This document shows positions 18,231 to 27,401 of a stretch of DNA of 64,000 nt, piece after piece. Origin of the DNA: Chloroflexota bacterium (GTDB taxonomy: Bacteria > Chloroflexota > Anaerolineae > Aggregatilineales > Phototrophicaceae); contig WTGO01000048.1 in NCBI GenBank assembly GCA_011523515.1, positions 1 through 64,000 of the forward strand. The letters run 5' to 3'. The translations under genes were made by a program, and so were the position numbers. Below the pieces are notes generated by a model that worked only from the letters and a program-made list of their open reading frames with translations, made no database searches and was not told the origin of the DNA. Numbering within the stretch: the first letter of the stretch is position 1; each line of letters begins with the position of its first letter.

Positions 18231-19427
18231 ATGAGGGCAACAGTGGCTCAACAAATCGACAAACTAGACCAAATACACATCGGCAAGAAGGGCGCCGCGC
18301 CCATCGCCGCGCCGGGCTGGACCGGCAAACCGGCCGACCGCGTCAAGCTGGTCGATTGCGATGTGCACCACAACTTCCATGACCCGCATCAGCTGCTGCC
18401 TTACCTGCCCAAGTTTTATCAGGAGCACCTGCTCGATCAGGGGCTGCACCTGCCCGGCAGCGGCTACGCCAATACGCCCTTCCGGCGCACGCGTCCCGAT
18501 ATCAAGGACCCGGCGCTGCAAGAGCGCGATTTCAACTTCTCGCTGGAGTTCACGCAGAAGGAACTGCTGGACCGCTGGAATGTCGATTTCGCGCTGTTGA
18601 CAGGCCCGCCCGTTTTCCTGGCTGTGGCCGGCTTGCCCGATCCTGACTGGGCGGCGGCGCTCTGCACGGCCTTCAACGACTGGACCATCGAGCACTGGCT
18701 GGACAAAGACCCGCGCGTGGTTAACGCCATCCTGGTCGCGCCCAACGACCCGGCGCTGGCGGTCAAGGAGATTCATCGTCTGGCGCATCGCAAAGACACC
18801 GTCGCCGTCATGATGCCGATGCAAACGCCGCAGCTTTTCGGCAAGCGCATGTACCATCCGATATGGGAGGCTTGCGCCGAGCATGACCTGCCGGTCGTTT
18901 CGCATATCGGCGGCCTCAGCCCGGGCTCGACGCCGACGCCGGTCGGCTTCCCCAGTTATTACATGGAATCGCGCATGACTCGCCCCAGCGTCGCCAGCGC
19001 GCAAGCGGCCTCGCTGATCGTTGAGGGCGTCTTCGAGAAGTTCCCCAACTTCAAAGTCGCGCTGATCGAAGTCCAGCAGATGTGGGCGGTACCGCTGATG
19101 TGGCACATGGACGCCGACTGGAAAGCCATCGGCGATCAAACGCCCTGGCTCAAGCGCCTCCCCAGCGAATACTTCCGCGAGCATATCCGCATTGGCTCGC
19201 AGCCCATGCACGAGCCGCCGCAGACCGAGCAGGCCCATCAAATGCTGGAGATGCTGCACGCTGACGAGACCCTGATTTTCTGCACCGACTTCCCGCATTT
19301 CGACTGGAACGACCCGGTCACCGCGCTGCCCAAGCTGGACGAGCGCATGCACCGGCGCATCTTCGCTGAGAACGCGCTGGAGATGCTGCGCATCAGCGAT
19401 GACATGATCGAGGCGGTCGTGGCGTGA
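18231..19427 (+). CDS. Amidohydrolase family protein (ACMSD-like TIM barrel)
   Basis: This 398-residue protein has the first metal motif LVDCDVHHNF (about residues 40-49), a mid-barrel histidine in VVSHIGGLS, and the C-terminal catalytic Asp in CTDFPHFDW. These are typical of the amidohydrolase_2 group, which includes decarboxylases and hydrolases of aromatic acids. The stop codon overlaps the GTG of the Rieske gene by four bases, so translation is probably coupled. That coupling suggests electron transfer by the Rieske protein to an oxygenase in the same pathway. Confidence 0.86.
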   Translation: MRATVAQQIDKLDQIHIGKKGAAPIAAPGWTGKPADRVKLVDCDVHHNFHDPHQLLPYLPKFYQEHLLDQGLHLPGSGYANTPFRRTRPDIKDPALQERDFNFSLEFTQKELLDRWNVDFALLTGPPVFLAVAGLPDPDWAAALCTAFNDWTIEHWLDKDPRVVNAILVAPNDPALAVKEIHRLAHRKDTVAVMMPMQTPQLFGKRMYHPIWEACAEHDLPVVSHIGGLSPGSTPTPVGFPSYYMESRMTRPSVASAQAASLIVEGVFEKFPNFKVALIEVQQMWAVPLMWHMDADWKAIGDQTPWLKRLPSEYFREHIRIGSQPMHEPPQTEQAHQMLEMLHADETLIFCTDFPHFDWNDPVTALPKLDERMHRRIFAENALEMLRISDDMIEAVVA

Positions 19428-19819
19428 GCGGCATCGTCGTTGGCAAAACGGCTGAAATTCCGGTCGGCGGGCGCAAAATCATCGTGCCCTTCCGCGGCCG
19501 CGCCGGCATCGGCATCTTCAACGTGAACGGCGCCTTCTACGCGCTGCGCAATATCTGCCCGCATAAACGCGGCCCGCTCTGCACCGGCGAAGTGGCGGGA
19601 CGCAGCACGACATCCGCCCCACCCTCGTTAACTGAGGGCTTTGTTGACTACGAGCGCGAGGGCGAGATCATCCGCTGCCCCTGGCACGCCTGGCAATTCG
19701 ACATCGCTACGGGCGAGTGCCTGGTCGACCCCGACATGCGCGTCAAAACCTACCCGATCATCGTCGACGGAGAAGATATCATCGTCGATGTTGACGTCAG
19801 CGATTTCATTGCTGAATAG
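19424..19819 (+). CDS. Rieske [2Fe-2S] ferredoxin-like protein
   Basis: This small protein of 131 residues has the Rieske cluster ligands Cys45-Pro-His47 and Cys85-Pro-Trp-His88, followed by AWQFDIATGEC. It lacks a catalytic oxygenase domain, so it is a ferredoxin-type electron carrier or a subunit. The stretch between the two ligand boxes is longer (37 residues) than in the shortest relatives. It is coupled to the amidohydrolase gene by a GTGA overlap. Confidence 0.87.
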   Translation: MSGIVVGKTAEIPVGGRKIIVPFRGRAGIGIFNVNGAFYALRNICPHKRGPLCTGEVAGRSTTSAPPSLTEGFVDYEREGEIIRCPWHAWQFDIATGECLVDPDMRVKTYPIIVDGEDIIVDVDVSDFIAE

Positions 19820-19899
19820 CGGGCTTATTGCGCGAATGGCAACAGCGCGCGCGGGGCAGCGATTTCAATACGACGCGCCAGCAAAAGAGGAGAGCGATT

Positions 19900-20313
19900 A
19901 TGCATGAAGCGCCTGCGAACCCGGACAAGCTGTATGTGGCCGCTTTTCCCTATGCTGATGATGTCCTGGCGCTGCCGGTCGAAGACATACCGCAGACCGT
20001 GAAATGGTATAGCGGCGCATTTGGCTTCAGAGAGGTTGAAAGGCGCGAGCAGCCGCAGCCAACGGTGATTATGGAGCGGGACGACGTACGGCTTGGATTC
20101 GCGATTAATGGAGGTGACGCTTCACAAGATGGCGCGGCCATCCTGGTCAATAATATCCGCCGCACCCGCGACGAACTGGAAGCCAAGGGCATCAAAACCG
20201 CCAACTGGCGTGTGGACGAGCGCGACGGGCAGAAACTCCAAGTCTTCTTTGTGGTGGCGCCCGATGGCTTATGCTTCTATTTTCATCAGCCGCTTGAAGA
20301 GGCGCGGGTTTAG
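19900..20313 (+). CDS. VOC (glyoxalase/bleomycin resistance) family protein
   Basis: This protein of 137 residues has the vicinal-oxygen-chelate pattern: LPVEDIPQTVKWYSGAFGFREVE at the first repeat, and VFFVVAPDGLCFYFHQP at the end. It could be a dioxygenase, isomerase or binding protein. The start at 19900 is chosen for its AAAAGAGGAG site; an upstream start at 19828 has none. It follows the Rieske gene by 80 bases and may close the same operon. Confidence 0.8.
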   Translation: MHEAPANPDKLYVAAFPYADDVLALPVEDIPQTVKWYSGAFGFREVERREQPQPTVIMERDDVRLGFAINGGDASQDGAAILVNNIRRTRDELEAKGIKTANWRVDERDGQKLQVFFVVAPDGLCFYFHQPLEEARV

Positions 20314-20396
20314 CATATCCACTGCCTGCGGGACTTTGGCAATACAGTAGAGCACAGTATTGATGCGCGACGCTCGTATAAGCGAGGGCGAAGACA

Positions 20397-21449
20397 GTGA
20401 CGAAGAATCCACAACCGATCCGCCTGGGCGTCATCAGTTTCGCGCACGGCCACGTCAGCGCCTACTGCCGCGTCATCGCCGATTTCGCGGACGCTGAAGT
20501 CGTCGCCGCTTGGGATGACGATGCCGAGCGCGGCCAGAGGGCAGCCGCCGACTTCGGCCTGGAATGGGCGCCGGATCTCGACACACTGCTGGCGCGCGAT
20601 GATATTGACGCCGCTTTCGTGGCCAGCCCGACGAACCGGCACGCCGAGCATGTCATCGCGGCGGCGGAGGCGGGAAAGCATGTCCTGCTGCAGAAGCCGA
20701 TGGCGCTGACGCTGGCGGATTGCGATGCCATCATTGACGCGGTCGAGCGCGCCGGCGTCAAGTTCAGCATGTGCTATCAGATGCGCTGCGACCCGGTCAA
20801 CCGCAAGATGAAGGCGCTGGTGGAGAGCGGCGCGATCGGCAATATCGCGGTCGCGCGCCGTCGCCACGCCATCCCCATGCTGCTCAACGAGGAATGGGCG
20901 GTTCCGGGCAACTGGCACATTGATCCCGTCCAGAATATGGGCATGTTCATGGACGATGCCTCGCACGCCGCCGACTGGTTCTACTGGATGCTGGGCCGCC
21001 CGGTCAGCGTCATGGCCGAGATTGACAATATCGTCACCGATGCCGCGCCCGATGACAACGGCGTGGCCATCTACCGCTTCGCGGGTGGCCAGATCGGCAT
21101 CCTCTTCAATAGCTCGACGCAGCTTGCCGCCGAAGCCACTACCGAGATCTACGGCGACGCCGGCGCGATTCAACAGAATTACGGCGACCTGCCGGCGTCG
21201 CTCTTGCCGGCCGATGGCGCGCCGCTCAAGCTATTTCGGGCTGGCGCCGACGACTGGGAGCGCTTCGACTTCCCCATCGTGCCGCAGCGAGCCCGTATAG
21301 AATCCGTGCCGCGTCCGCTGGTCGATTATCTCACGGGCGAGGCGCCGCCATTGGCTACTGCCGCCGAGGGGCGCGTCTGCGTCGAGATGATTTTGGGCGC
21401 CTATCAATCAGCGCGGGAGGGTCGGCGCGTCAGCTTTGCGCCAGCGTAA
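20397..21449 (+). CDS. Gfo/Idh/MocA family oxidoreductase
   Basis: This 350-residue protein has a Rossmann N-terminus (IRLGVISFAHGHVSAYCRVI) and the second-domain motif NMGMFMDDASHAADWFYWML with the active-site Asp and His. The usual EKP sequence is QKP here (LLQKPMALT), a change seen in some lines of the family. The start codon is GTG, preceded by GAGGGCG. It is 12 bases before a zinc-type dehydrogenase, so the two likely form an operon for oxidation of a polyol or sugar. Confidence 0.82.
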   Translation: MTKNPQPIRLGVISFAHGHVSAYCRVIADFADAEVVAAWDDDAERGQRAAADFGLEWAPDLDTLLARDDIDAAFVASPTNRHAEHVIAAAEAGKHVLLQKPMALTLADCDAIIDAVERAGVKFSMCYQMRCDPVNRKMKALVESGAIGNIAVARRRHAIPMLLNEEWAVPGNWHIDPVQNMGMFMDDASHAADWFYWMLGRPVSVMAEIDNIVTDAAPDDNGVAIYRFAGGQIGILFNSSTQLAAEATTEIYGDAGAIQQNYGDLPASLLPADGAPLKLFRAGADDWERFDFPIVPQRARIESVPRPLVDYLTGEAPPLATAAEGRVCVEMILGAYQSAREGRRVSFAPA

Positions 21450-21461
21450 GGACATGATCCC

Positions 21462-22451
21462 ATGAAGACCCTGGAAATGACGGGCAAGGCGACCGCGCGC
21501 ATAATTGAAGCGGACGCGCCGACGCCTGAGCATGGCGAAGTCCTCATACAGACCGCGCGCAGCGCCATCTGCGGCAGCGAGATGAAAACCTACCGCGGGG
21601 CGGGCTTGGCTGGCGGCAACGGCGGGCATGAAGCGGTCGGCAACGTGATCGAGCTTGGCGACGGCGTCACGGGCCTTGCGCTTAGCCAGCGCGTGGGTGT
21701 CAGCGCGGTATTCGGCTGCGGCCAATGCGCCGAATGCGCGCGCGGGCGTTACACATGGTGCAAGTCCGCTACGTCGCGCTCGCGCATGCACGCCGAACAA
21801 TTTGTCATTCACGCGCGCTGTTGTAGTCCGCTGCCGGACGATCTGCCGTGGGAGCCGGCGACTCTGCTGACAGGCGATGGCCTGGGCGTGCCCTGGCACA
21901 CGGCCAAGAAGATCGATCGCGCCGATATTGAGACGATCGTGGTCATGGGTCTGGGTCCCATTGGCTTGGGCAACGTCTTGCTGCAGGCGCATCTGGGACG
22001 GCGGGTCATCGGCGTCGACATCGTCGATTACCGTGTCGATTTCGCCCGGCAGCTGGGCGCCGATGTCAGCATCAAAGCCGATGATACGCTGATTGACCGC
22101 CTCATGGACCTCACCGACGGCGACGGCGCGGATGTCGTCATCGACTGCGCCGGCCAGCGCGCGAGCGTGGCCAACAGTTTCCTGGCCGTCCGCCGCGGCG
22201 GCACGGTCGTCTTCAACGGCGAGTCGAATGAGGAATTGCTGGCGCCCAGCCGCGACTTCAACCGGCGCGAGATTTGGGCGGTCGGCTGCTGGTACTATTT
22301 CATGAGCGAAGTGCCCGAGATGATTCAGCTGTGGCGGGACGGCCTCAATGTGACGCGTATGATCACGCACCGCTTCCCGCTGGCCGAGGCGCCCGCGGCT
22401 TTTGAGCTATTCGACCGCGGCTCAACGGGCAAGGTGCTGCTGCGGCCTTAA
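21462..22451 (+). CDS. Zinc-binding alcohol dehydrogenase (MDR family)
   Basis: This 329-residue medium-chain dehydrogenase has the catalytic zinc Cys (ICGSE) and GHEAVG, and a complete structural zinc loop of four cysteines (CGQCAECARGRYTWC). The Rossmann part is VVMGLGPIGLGNVL. It resembles threonine or sorbitol dehydrogenase-like enzymes that oxidise polyols or sugars with NAD. It sits immediately after the Gfo/Idh gene. Confidence 0.87.
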   Translation: MKTLEMTGKATARIIEADAPTPEHGEVLIQTARSAICGSEMKTYRGAGLAGGNGGHEAVGNVIELGDGVTGLALSQRVGVSAVFGCGQCAECARGRYTWCKSATSRSRMHAEQFVIHARCCSPLPDDLPWEPATLLTGDGLGVPWHTAKKIDRADIETIVVMGLGPIGLGNVLLQAHLGRRVIGVDIVDYRVDFARQLGADVSIKADDTLIDRLMDLTDGDGADVVIDCAGQRASVANSFLAVRRGGTVVFNGESNEELLAPSRDFNRREIWAVGCWYYFMSEVPEMIQLWRDGLNVTRMITHRFPLAEAPAAFELFDRGSTGKVLLRP

Positions 22452-22479
22452 TGCCCTCGCAGCTGGTTATGCCACTTGA

Positions 22480-22508
22480 TTGCGCCCTGGGGCGCGATTC
22501 GATATACT
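22480..22508 (+). promoter_or_regulatory. Possible promoter of the peptide-importer operon
   Basis: TTGCGC (22480-22485), 17 bases, then TATACT (22503-22508), about 50 bases before the start codon. The -35 box matches only weakly. A GCGCCCTGGGGCGC palindrome overlaps the -35 box and could be an operator. Confidence 0.35.
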
Positions 22509-22558
22509 CTCCCTGCAACAAAGTTTTCGTTCTATAGACTCTAAAAGGAGTGAGCAAT

Positions 22559-24142
22559 ATGAATGGCTTTAAGTATATCCTTGCGCTGCTCGCGTTGATC
22601 GTGCTGCTGGTTGGCGCTTTCACCGGCTACGCGCAGGACGAAAAAGTCCTGGTGATCGGCCACGCTGAATCCACCGATTCCCTAGACCCCGCCAACGGCT
22701 TCACTGGCACGGGACACATGATCAATCATGTCGTCTATGACCAACTCGTCACTTTCCCCGACGAAGACGCCAGCCAGATCCTGCCGCGCCTCGCGGATAG
22801 CTGGGAGATCAGTGAAGACGGTCTGACCTACACCTTCTCGCTGAATCCGGATGCCGTCTTCGCCAATGGCGATGACGTAACTGCCGACGATGTCGTCTTC
22901 TCGTTCAACCGCCTGAAGTACCGCGATGGCAACCCGTCATTCCTCGCCGACCCGATTGAGTCGCTGGAAGCGATTGACGACGACACCGTCGCCATCACTG
23001 TGGTTGAACCACGTCCCTCGTTCTTGTCCGAGATCACCAGCGCGGTATTCAGCGTCAGCAACGCCGATGTCGTGCGCGCCAACGGCGGCACCGATGCCAT
23101 GGACGCGGCTGACACCGATACCGCCGGCGCTTACCTCGACAGCCACTCAGCGGGGTCGGGACCCTATATGTTGGCGCTGTGGGAGCCACAAGCCCGCACC
23201 GAGCTGGTCCGCAACGAGAATTACTGGGGCGAGCAACCCTATTTCGACCGCGTGATCATCATCAACATGCCCGAAGCCGCCACCCAAAAAGCCGCCCTGG
23301 AAGCCGGTGAAATTGACATCGCCCTCGACCTCTCCAGCGATAATGTCGCCTCCTTGGTCGGCAACGACAGCATCGAAATCTACCGCGGCCTCAGCAACTG
23401 GACGCACTTCATCATCATGAACACTGATGAAGAGAAGAGCGGCCCCTTCGCCAACCCGACCGTTCAGCTCGCCGTCCGCTATGCCTTGGACTACGAAGGC
23501 TACAAGACCCTCTGGGGCGGCGTCACGCCGGGCAGCAATATGTGGGTCGGCTTGTTCACCGCCTTTGGCGAAGACCGCGCCTTCAGCCGCGATCTGGATA
23601 AAGCGCGCGAATTGCTGGCGGAAGCCGGCTACGCCGATGGCCTGGATATGACCCTGGAATACCCCGACTGGGCTCTCGGCGGCGTCAGCTTCAATACTAA
23701 TGCTCAGAAAATCCAGGCCGATCTCGCCGAAGCCGGCATCAATGTCACTCTCTCCCCGGGTGAAATGCAGGTCGAGCTAGCGAAATATCGCAGTGGCGAG
23801 CACAGCGTCGGCTATTGGCTCTGGGGCCCGGACATCCTCGATCCAATTGACTTCACCAGCTTCTTGCCCGGCGGAAAGGTCGCCACCGAGCGCAACAACT
23901 GGCAATTGGAAGATGTGCCCGCCGACATTCAAGAATTGATCGCCCGCGCGAGAACCGCGAGCGACCCCGATGAGCGCATGGAGGTCTATACCGCGCTGCA
24001 AGAATTTAACCAGCAGCACGGTCCCTTCGCGCCCTTTGTCGTGCCAGAGCAGCCCTCCGCTTACTTGGCGAATCTGCAGGGCTTCATCTTCCACCCGCAT
24101 TGGACGCTGGATGTGACCCTGCTTAGCCGCGCCGATATGTAA
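22559..24142 (+). CDS. ABC transporter substrate-binding protein, peptide/opine family 5
   Basis: This protein of 527 residues has an N-terminal signal sequence (FKYILALLALIVLLVGAF) probably cleaved after GYA; no lipobox cysteine is seen. The mature part has the family-5 signature region HAESTDSLDPANGFTGTGHM, then VVFSFNRL and many typical segments up to the C-terminus. It binds peptides or similar solutes outside the cytoplasmic membrane and feeds the two permeases that follow. The start at 22559 has AGGAG 8 bases before it; a GTG at 22550 is too close to this site. An intrinsic-terminator-like hairpin lies after the gene. Confidence 0.9.
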   Translation: MNGFKYILALLALIVLLVGAFTGYAQDEKVLVIGHAESTDSLDPANGFTGTGHMINHVVYDQLVTFPDEDASQILPRLADSWEISEDGLTYTFSLNPDAVFANGDDVTADDVVFSFNRLKYRDGNPSFLADPIESLEAIDDDTVAITVVEPRPSFLSEITSAVFSVSNADVVRANGGTDAMDAADTDTAGAYLDSHSAGSGPYMLALWEPQARTELVRNENYWGEQPYFDRVIIINMPEAATQKAALEAGEIDIALDLSSDNVASLVGNDSIEIYRGLSNWTHFIIMNTDEEKSGPFANPTVQLAVRYALDYEGYKTLWGGVTPGSNMWVGLFTAFGEDRAFSRDLDKARELLAEAGYADGLDMTLEYPDWALGGVSFNTNAQKIQADLAEAGINVTLSPGEMQVELAKYRSGEHSVGYWLWGPDILDPIDFTSFLPGGKVATERNNWQLEDVPADIQELIARARTASDPDERMEVYTALQEFNQQHGPFAPFVVPEQPSAYLANLQGFIFHPHWTLDVTLLSRADM

Positions 24143-24173
24143 TCGCGCCAAAACGGCATTCAGATATAGTGCC

Positions 24174-24201
24174 AAGGGCGGGCATTGTGCTCGCCCTTTT
24201 T
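24174..24201 (+). terminator. Intercistronic stem-loop/attenuating terminator
   Basis: AAGGGCG (24174-24180) pairs with CGCCCTT (24192-24198), followed by a T-run. It lies between the binding-protein gene and the permease genes of the same importer, so it probably lowers permease expression relative to the binding protein or protects the mRNA 3' end. Confidence 0.7.
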
Positions 24202-24304
24202 CGTCTCTAGCCTTGAAAACAAATCAATCAGCGCGATTGTTTTGAGACCGTGTTGGCTGTGGTAAACTTGGGCTTGTCCACAAGCGAGTTGGCAATCCGA
24301 GCCG

Positions 24305-25324
24305 ATGAACTTCCTGCAATACTTCATACGCCGCGCCCTCCTGGTGACTCCGTTGTTGCTGGGCATCACTGTGATGGCTTTCCTCATCGCCAACCTCATC
24401 CCGGCCGACCCCACCATCGCCAACCTGCCGCCCAACGCCCTCAACGATGAAGACACCATCGCCGCCTTTCGCAAAAAATGGGGTCTGGATAAACCCCTGC
24501 ACGAGCAATACCTGACCTACCTCGGCAACCTGCTGCAGGGCGACCTGGGCACTTCCATCAAAACCCGCAAGCCGGTCGGCGAAGACATCAGCCGCCGCCT
24601 GCCCGCCACAATTGAACTGGCGACCTTGGGCATCATTTTTGGAATCTTCTTGGGGGTCGGACTGGGCTTGATCTCGGCAATCTGGAAGGACACCTGGGCC
24701 GACTATGTAGCGCGGGTCATCGCCTTCATTGGCATCAGCTTCCCGGTGTTTTTGCTCGCGCTAATCTTCTTGACGGTGTTTTACGCCCAACTTCGAATCG
24801 CCTCTGGTCCCGGCCGCCTTGATATCATCATGCGCCCGCCGCCGACGGTCACGGGCTTGTTCACGGTCGACGCCCTGCTCGCCGGCGATCTCAAAACTTT
24901 CAAAAACGCCTTCGACCATCTGGTCCTGCCCGCGTCCACACTCGCGCTTTATATCAGCGCCATCATCTCGCGCATCACCCGCTCCTCCCTGCTCGAAGTG
25001 CTGAACCAGGATTATATGCGCACTGCCCGCGCCAAGGGCTTGCGCGAACGTTATGTAATCGGCTTTCACGGCCTGCGCAATTCCTTGATTCCCGTGGTGA
25101 CGGTCATCGGTTTGTCTTATGGCAATCTGCTGGTCGGCTCGATTTTGATCGAGTCCATCTTCGCCTACCCCGGCATCGGCTTTTATATGTTCCGCGCCAG
25201 CACCTCGCAGGATTTCCCAGCAATCATGGGCGTCAGCCTGCTCTTCGCCTTCATTTATGTCGGAGTCAATTTTGTCGTCGATATCCTCTATTTCTTCCTC
25301 GACCCAAGAATCCGAGTCGCGTAG
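24305..25324 (+). CDS. Peptide ABC transporter permease, DppB type
   Basis: This 339-residue membrane protein has the DppB-type N-terminus (FLQYFIRRALLVTPLLLGIT) and six hydrophobic helices. The cytoplasmic EAA loop includes SSLLEVLNQDYMRTARAKGL with the conserved ARAKGL. It forms the transmembrane pore with the next gene. Its 3' end overlaps the start of the second permease by 68 bases. Confidence 0.9.
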   Translation: MNFLQYFIRRALLVTPLLLGITVMAFLIANLIPADPTIANLPPNALNDEDTIAAFRKKWGLDKPLHEQYLTYLGNLLQGDLGTSIKTRKPVGEDISRRLPATIELATLGIIFGIFLGVGLGLISAIWKDTWADYVARVIAFIGISFPVFLLALIFLTVFYAQLRIASGPGRLDIIMRPPPTVTGLFTVDALLAGDLKTFKNAFDHLVLPASTLALYISAIISRITRSSLLEVLNQDYMRTARAKGLRERYVIGFHGLRNSLIPVVTVIGLSYGNLLVGSILIESIFAYPGIGFYMFRASTSQDFPAIMGVSLLFAFIYVGVNFVVDILYFFLDPRIRVA

Positions 25325-26159
25325 CTGGCTGCGGCAGGCGCGCTATCATTTGCGCCGCAACCCGCTGGTCCTGCTGGGCATCATTATCGCCACAGTCTGG
25401 ATCGTGACTGCTTTCATCGCGCCGTCGGTCGCGCCGGTCGAGCCTTTGAAGCAAGATCTGGTGAACCGCCTGCAAGCGCCGGGCGCCCTATTCTTCATGG
25501 GCTCGGACGAGTTGGGACGCGATATTTTCAGCCGCGTACTCTGGGGCGCGCGCATTACGATACCGGCGGGCTTGGCGGTTATCATCATCGGCAGCACGAT
25601 TGGCGTTATCATCGGCGCGGTGGCCGGTTACGCCGGCGGCTTGGTCGACGAGTTGCTGATGCGCCTGACCGAGCTCTTCATGGCATTTCCCTTCATCATC
25701 CTGGCAATGGCGGTCACGGCGGCGCTGGGTCCCGATATCCAAAACGCCGTGATCGCCTTGAGTGTGGTCTGGTGGCCGCGTTACGCGCGTGTGCTTCGCG
25801 GGCTAGTGCTCGAGGTCAAGGCGCAGGAGTATGTCGAGGCGGCACATAGCGCTGGCGCCGGCGGCTTCTACATCCTCTTCCGCACCATCTTGCCCAATTG
25901 CATCGCGCCGGCCCTCATCCTGGCCACGCTGGATATCGGCACGGCCATCATCAGCTTCGCCGCCTTGAGCTTTATCGGCTTGGGGCCGGAGCCGTCGTCG
26001 CCGGAATGGGGACGCATGGTCAGCATCGGCATCGACTTCTTCGACCAGTGGTGGATGTGGCTCTTTCCCGGGCTGGCGATCGCCGGGCTGGTGATGGCCT
26101 TCAACTTCATCGGCGACGGCCTGCGCGATATCCTCGATCCGCGCCTGCGGGGGGAGTGA
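25257..26159 (+). CDS. Peptide ABC transporter permease, DppC type
   Basis: This 300-residue protein has the DppC-type sequence: RRNPLVLLGIIIATVWIVTA, FFMGSDELGRDIFSRVLWGARIT and the EAA loop EYVEAAHSAGAGG. It pairs with the DppB-type subunit. The start shown overlaps the previous gene by 68 bases; a later start cannot be excluded, since residues 1-20 are Ser-rich and unlike the family. No ATPase genes follow. After it comes a repeat, then genes on the other strand. Confidence 0.88.
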   Translation: MSESILSSISSISSSTQESESRSWLRQARYHLRRNPLVLLGIIIATVWIVTAFIAPSVAPVEPLKQDLVNRLQAPGALFFMGSDELGRDIFSRVLWGARITIPAGLAVIIIGSTIGVIIGAVAGYAGGLVDELLMRLTELFMAFPFIILAMAVTAALGPDIQNAVIALSVVWWPRYARVLRGLVLEVKAQEYVEAAHSAGAGGFYILFRTILPNCIAPALILATLDIGTAIISFAALSFIGLGPEPSSPEWGRMVSIGIDFFDQWWMWLFPGLAIAGLVMAFNFIGDGLRDILDPRLRGE

Positions 26160-26214
26160 GCGGACTGGCAGCCTGCAACGGGCGATCTGCATTTGCGGGG
26201 CTTTCCACACTTTT

Positions 26215-26253
26215 CCCACCGAGTTCACCGAGGAAATCTTAGGGCACAGAGAG
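26215..26253 (+). repeat. Solo arm of the inverted-end repeat family
   Basis: CCACCGAGTTCACCGAGG and GGGCACAGAGAGG match the left arm of the elements at 58262 and 59401. No matching right arm was seen nearby, so it looks like a degraded or solo end. Confidence 0.5.
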
Positions 26254-26312
26254 GTCGGCCCTGCGGATGATGACGTTCTATTCCGCAATAGTAGACGCCG
26301 AGATAGTCGGCG

Positions 26313-27335
26313 CTATGCATCCGTCCAGTCGAAGACGACGCCGATGTAGTCGTCCTGCTTGTGCTTCAGCCCGCTATACGCTTCTTCGGCCTGCTCCGGC
26401 TTGAGCGTATGCGTATGCAGCAGCGCCACTTTCAGCGCGCCATCGCGTATCAGTTCCAGCGCCAGACCGGCATTGCGCCCTATCGAATGCTTGACGAAGG
26501 CGTCGCGCGGCACCGGATAGCGCCATTCATGCGCGCCTTTGAAGGTCACATTGCCAAGCCCATCCAGATGCACATGGCGCAGCACCTCGGTCAGGTCGGT
26601 CTCGTAGGCGCCGCGCGGAGTGCCTAGCAAGATCACTTCGCCAAAGCGCCCTACCAAGGGCAGCGCCGGCGGCAGCGCTCGCGGATTGCCGGTGGCTTCG
26701 ATCAGCGTGGTCACGCCGGCGCCGCCGGTAATTGCGGCGACGTCTTCCGCCACAGTTGCCGGATTCATCACCAGCGCGCGATCAATGCCGCAAGCCTGCG
26801 CCAACTCGACGCGGCGTTGGCTGAGATCGAGACCGATGGCGCGGCCGCCCTGCAAACCGGCCAGCTGGGCGGCGAAGTTGCCTACCAGGCCCAGCCCGGT
26901 TACGGCCACGTAGTCGCCGAGCTCAATATTTGAGATTCGCAGCGCGGTAAAGGCGACGCAAACCATGCGTGTGAAGACCGCCTGCGCCAGATCCATCTCG
27001 GCGGGCACTTTGACACAGAGCGCGCGCGGATTAGAGGTGTCCAGACGCTGGAACTGCCGGTGGCCGCCCATGCTGTAGACGATGTCGCCAGGGGCCAGTT
27101 CGCTGACCCGCGCGCCGGCTTCGACAACTTCGCCGACCGAGGCATATCCGGGCGTCCCGGGGAAGCCAAACCAAGCCTCGACGCCGGATAAACAGGCCAG
27201 CTCGGTGCCGGCGCTGATGAGCGAATAGCGCGTGCGGATCAATACGTCATGATCGCCAAGCGGAAGAAAGTCGCTGTCGATTTCGTCCACTTCTATGCGA
27301 TTGGCTTGCCTGAAAATAACGCTAGTGTTTTTCAT
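26313..27335 (-). CDS. Medium-chain dehydrogenase, zinc-type alcohol dehydrogenase-like
   Basis: This 340-residue MDR protein has the domain plan IEVDEIDSDFLPLGDHDVLI, PGYASVGEVVEAG and the Rossmann part VTGLGLVGNFAAQLAG. It lacks the four-cysteine structural zinc loop present in the 21462 protein. It probably oxidises a sugar or alcohol with NAD(P). It lies 66 bases downstream of the decayed sugar importer operon and was likely part of the same catabolic operon. Confidence 0.84.
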   Translation of the reverse strand: MKNTSVIFRQANRIEVDEIDSDFLPLGDHDVLIRTRYSLISAGTELACLSGVEAWFGFPGTPGYASVGEVVEAGARVSELAPGDIVYSMGGHRQFQRLDTSNPRALCVKVPAEMDLAQAVFTRMVCVAFTALRISNIELGDYVAVTGLGLVGNFAAQLAGLQGGRAIGLDLSQRRVELAQACGIDRALVMNPATVAEDVAAITGGAGVTTLIEATGNPRALPPALPLVGRFGEVILLGTPRGAYETDLTEVLRHVHLDGLGNVTFKGAHEWRYPVPRDAFVKHSIGRNAGLALELIRDGALKVALLHTHTLKPEQAEEAYSGLKHKQDDYIGVVFDWTDA

Positions 27336-27401
27336 ACGCTGCTACAATCCTCCCTGCGCGTCGAAGCGCCGGTAGATTAAACTGCTTTTGCGATAGGTCG
27401 G

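Noticed and set aside
18264-19352. Minus-strand frame opposite the amidohydrolase
   Set aside because: Shadow of a gene with intact metal motifs; the translation is low in complexity.
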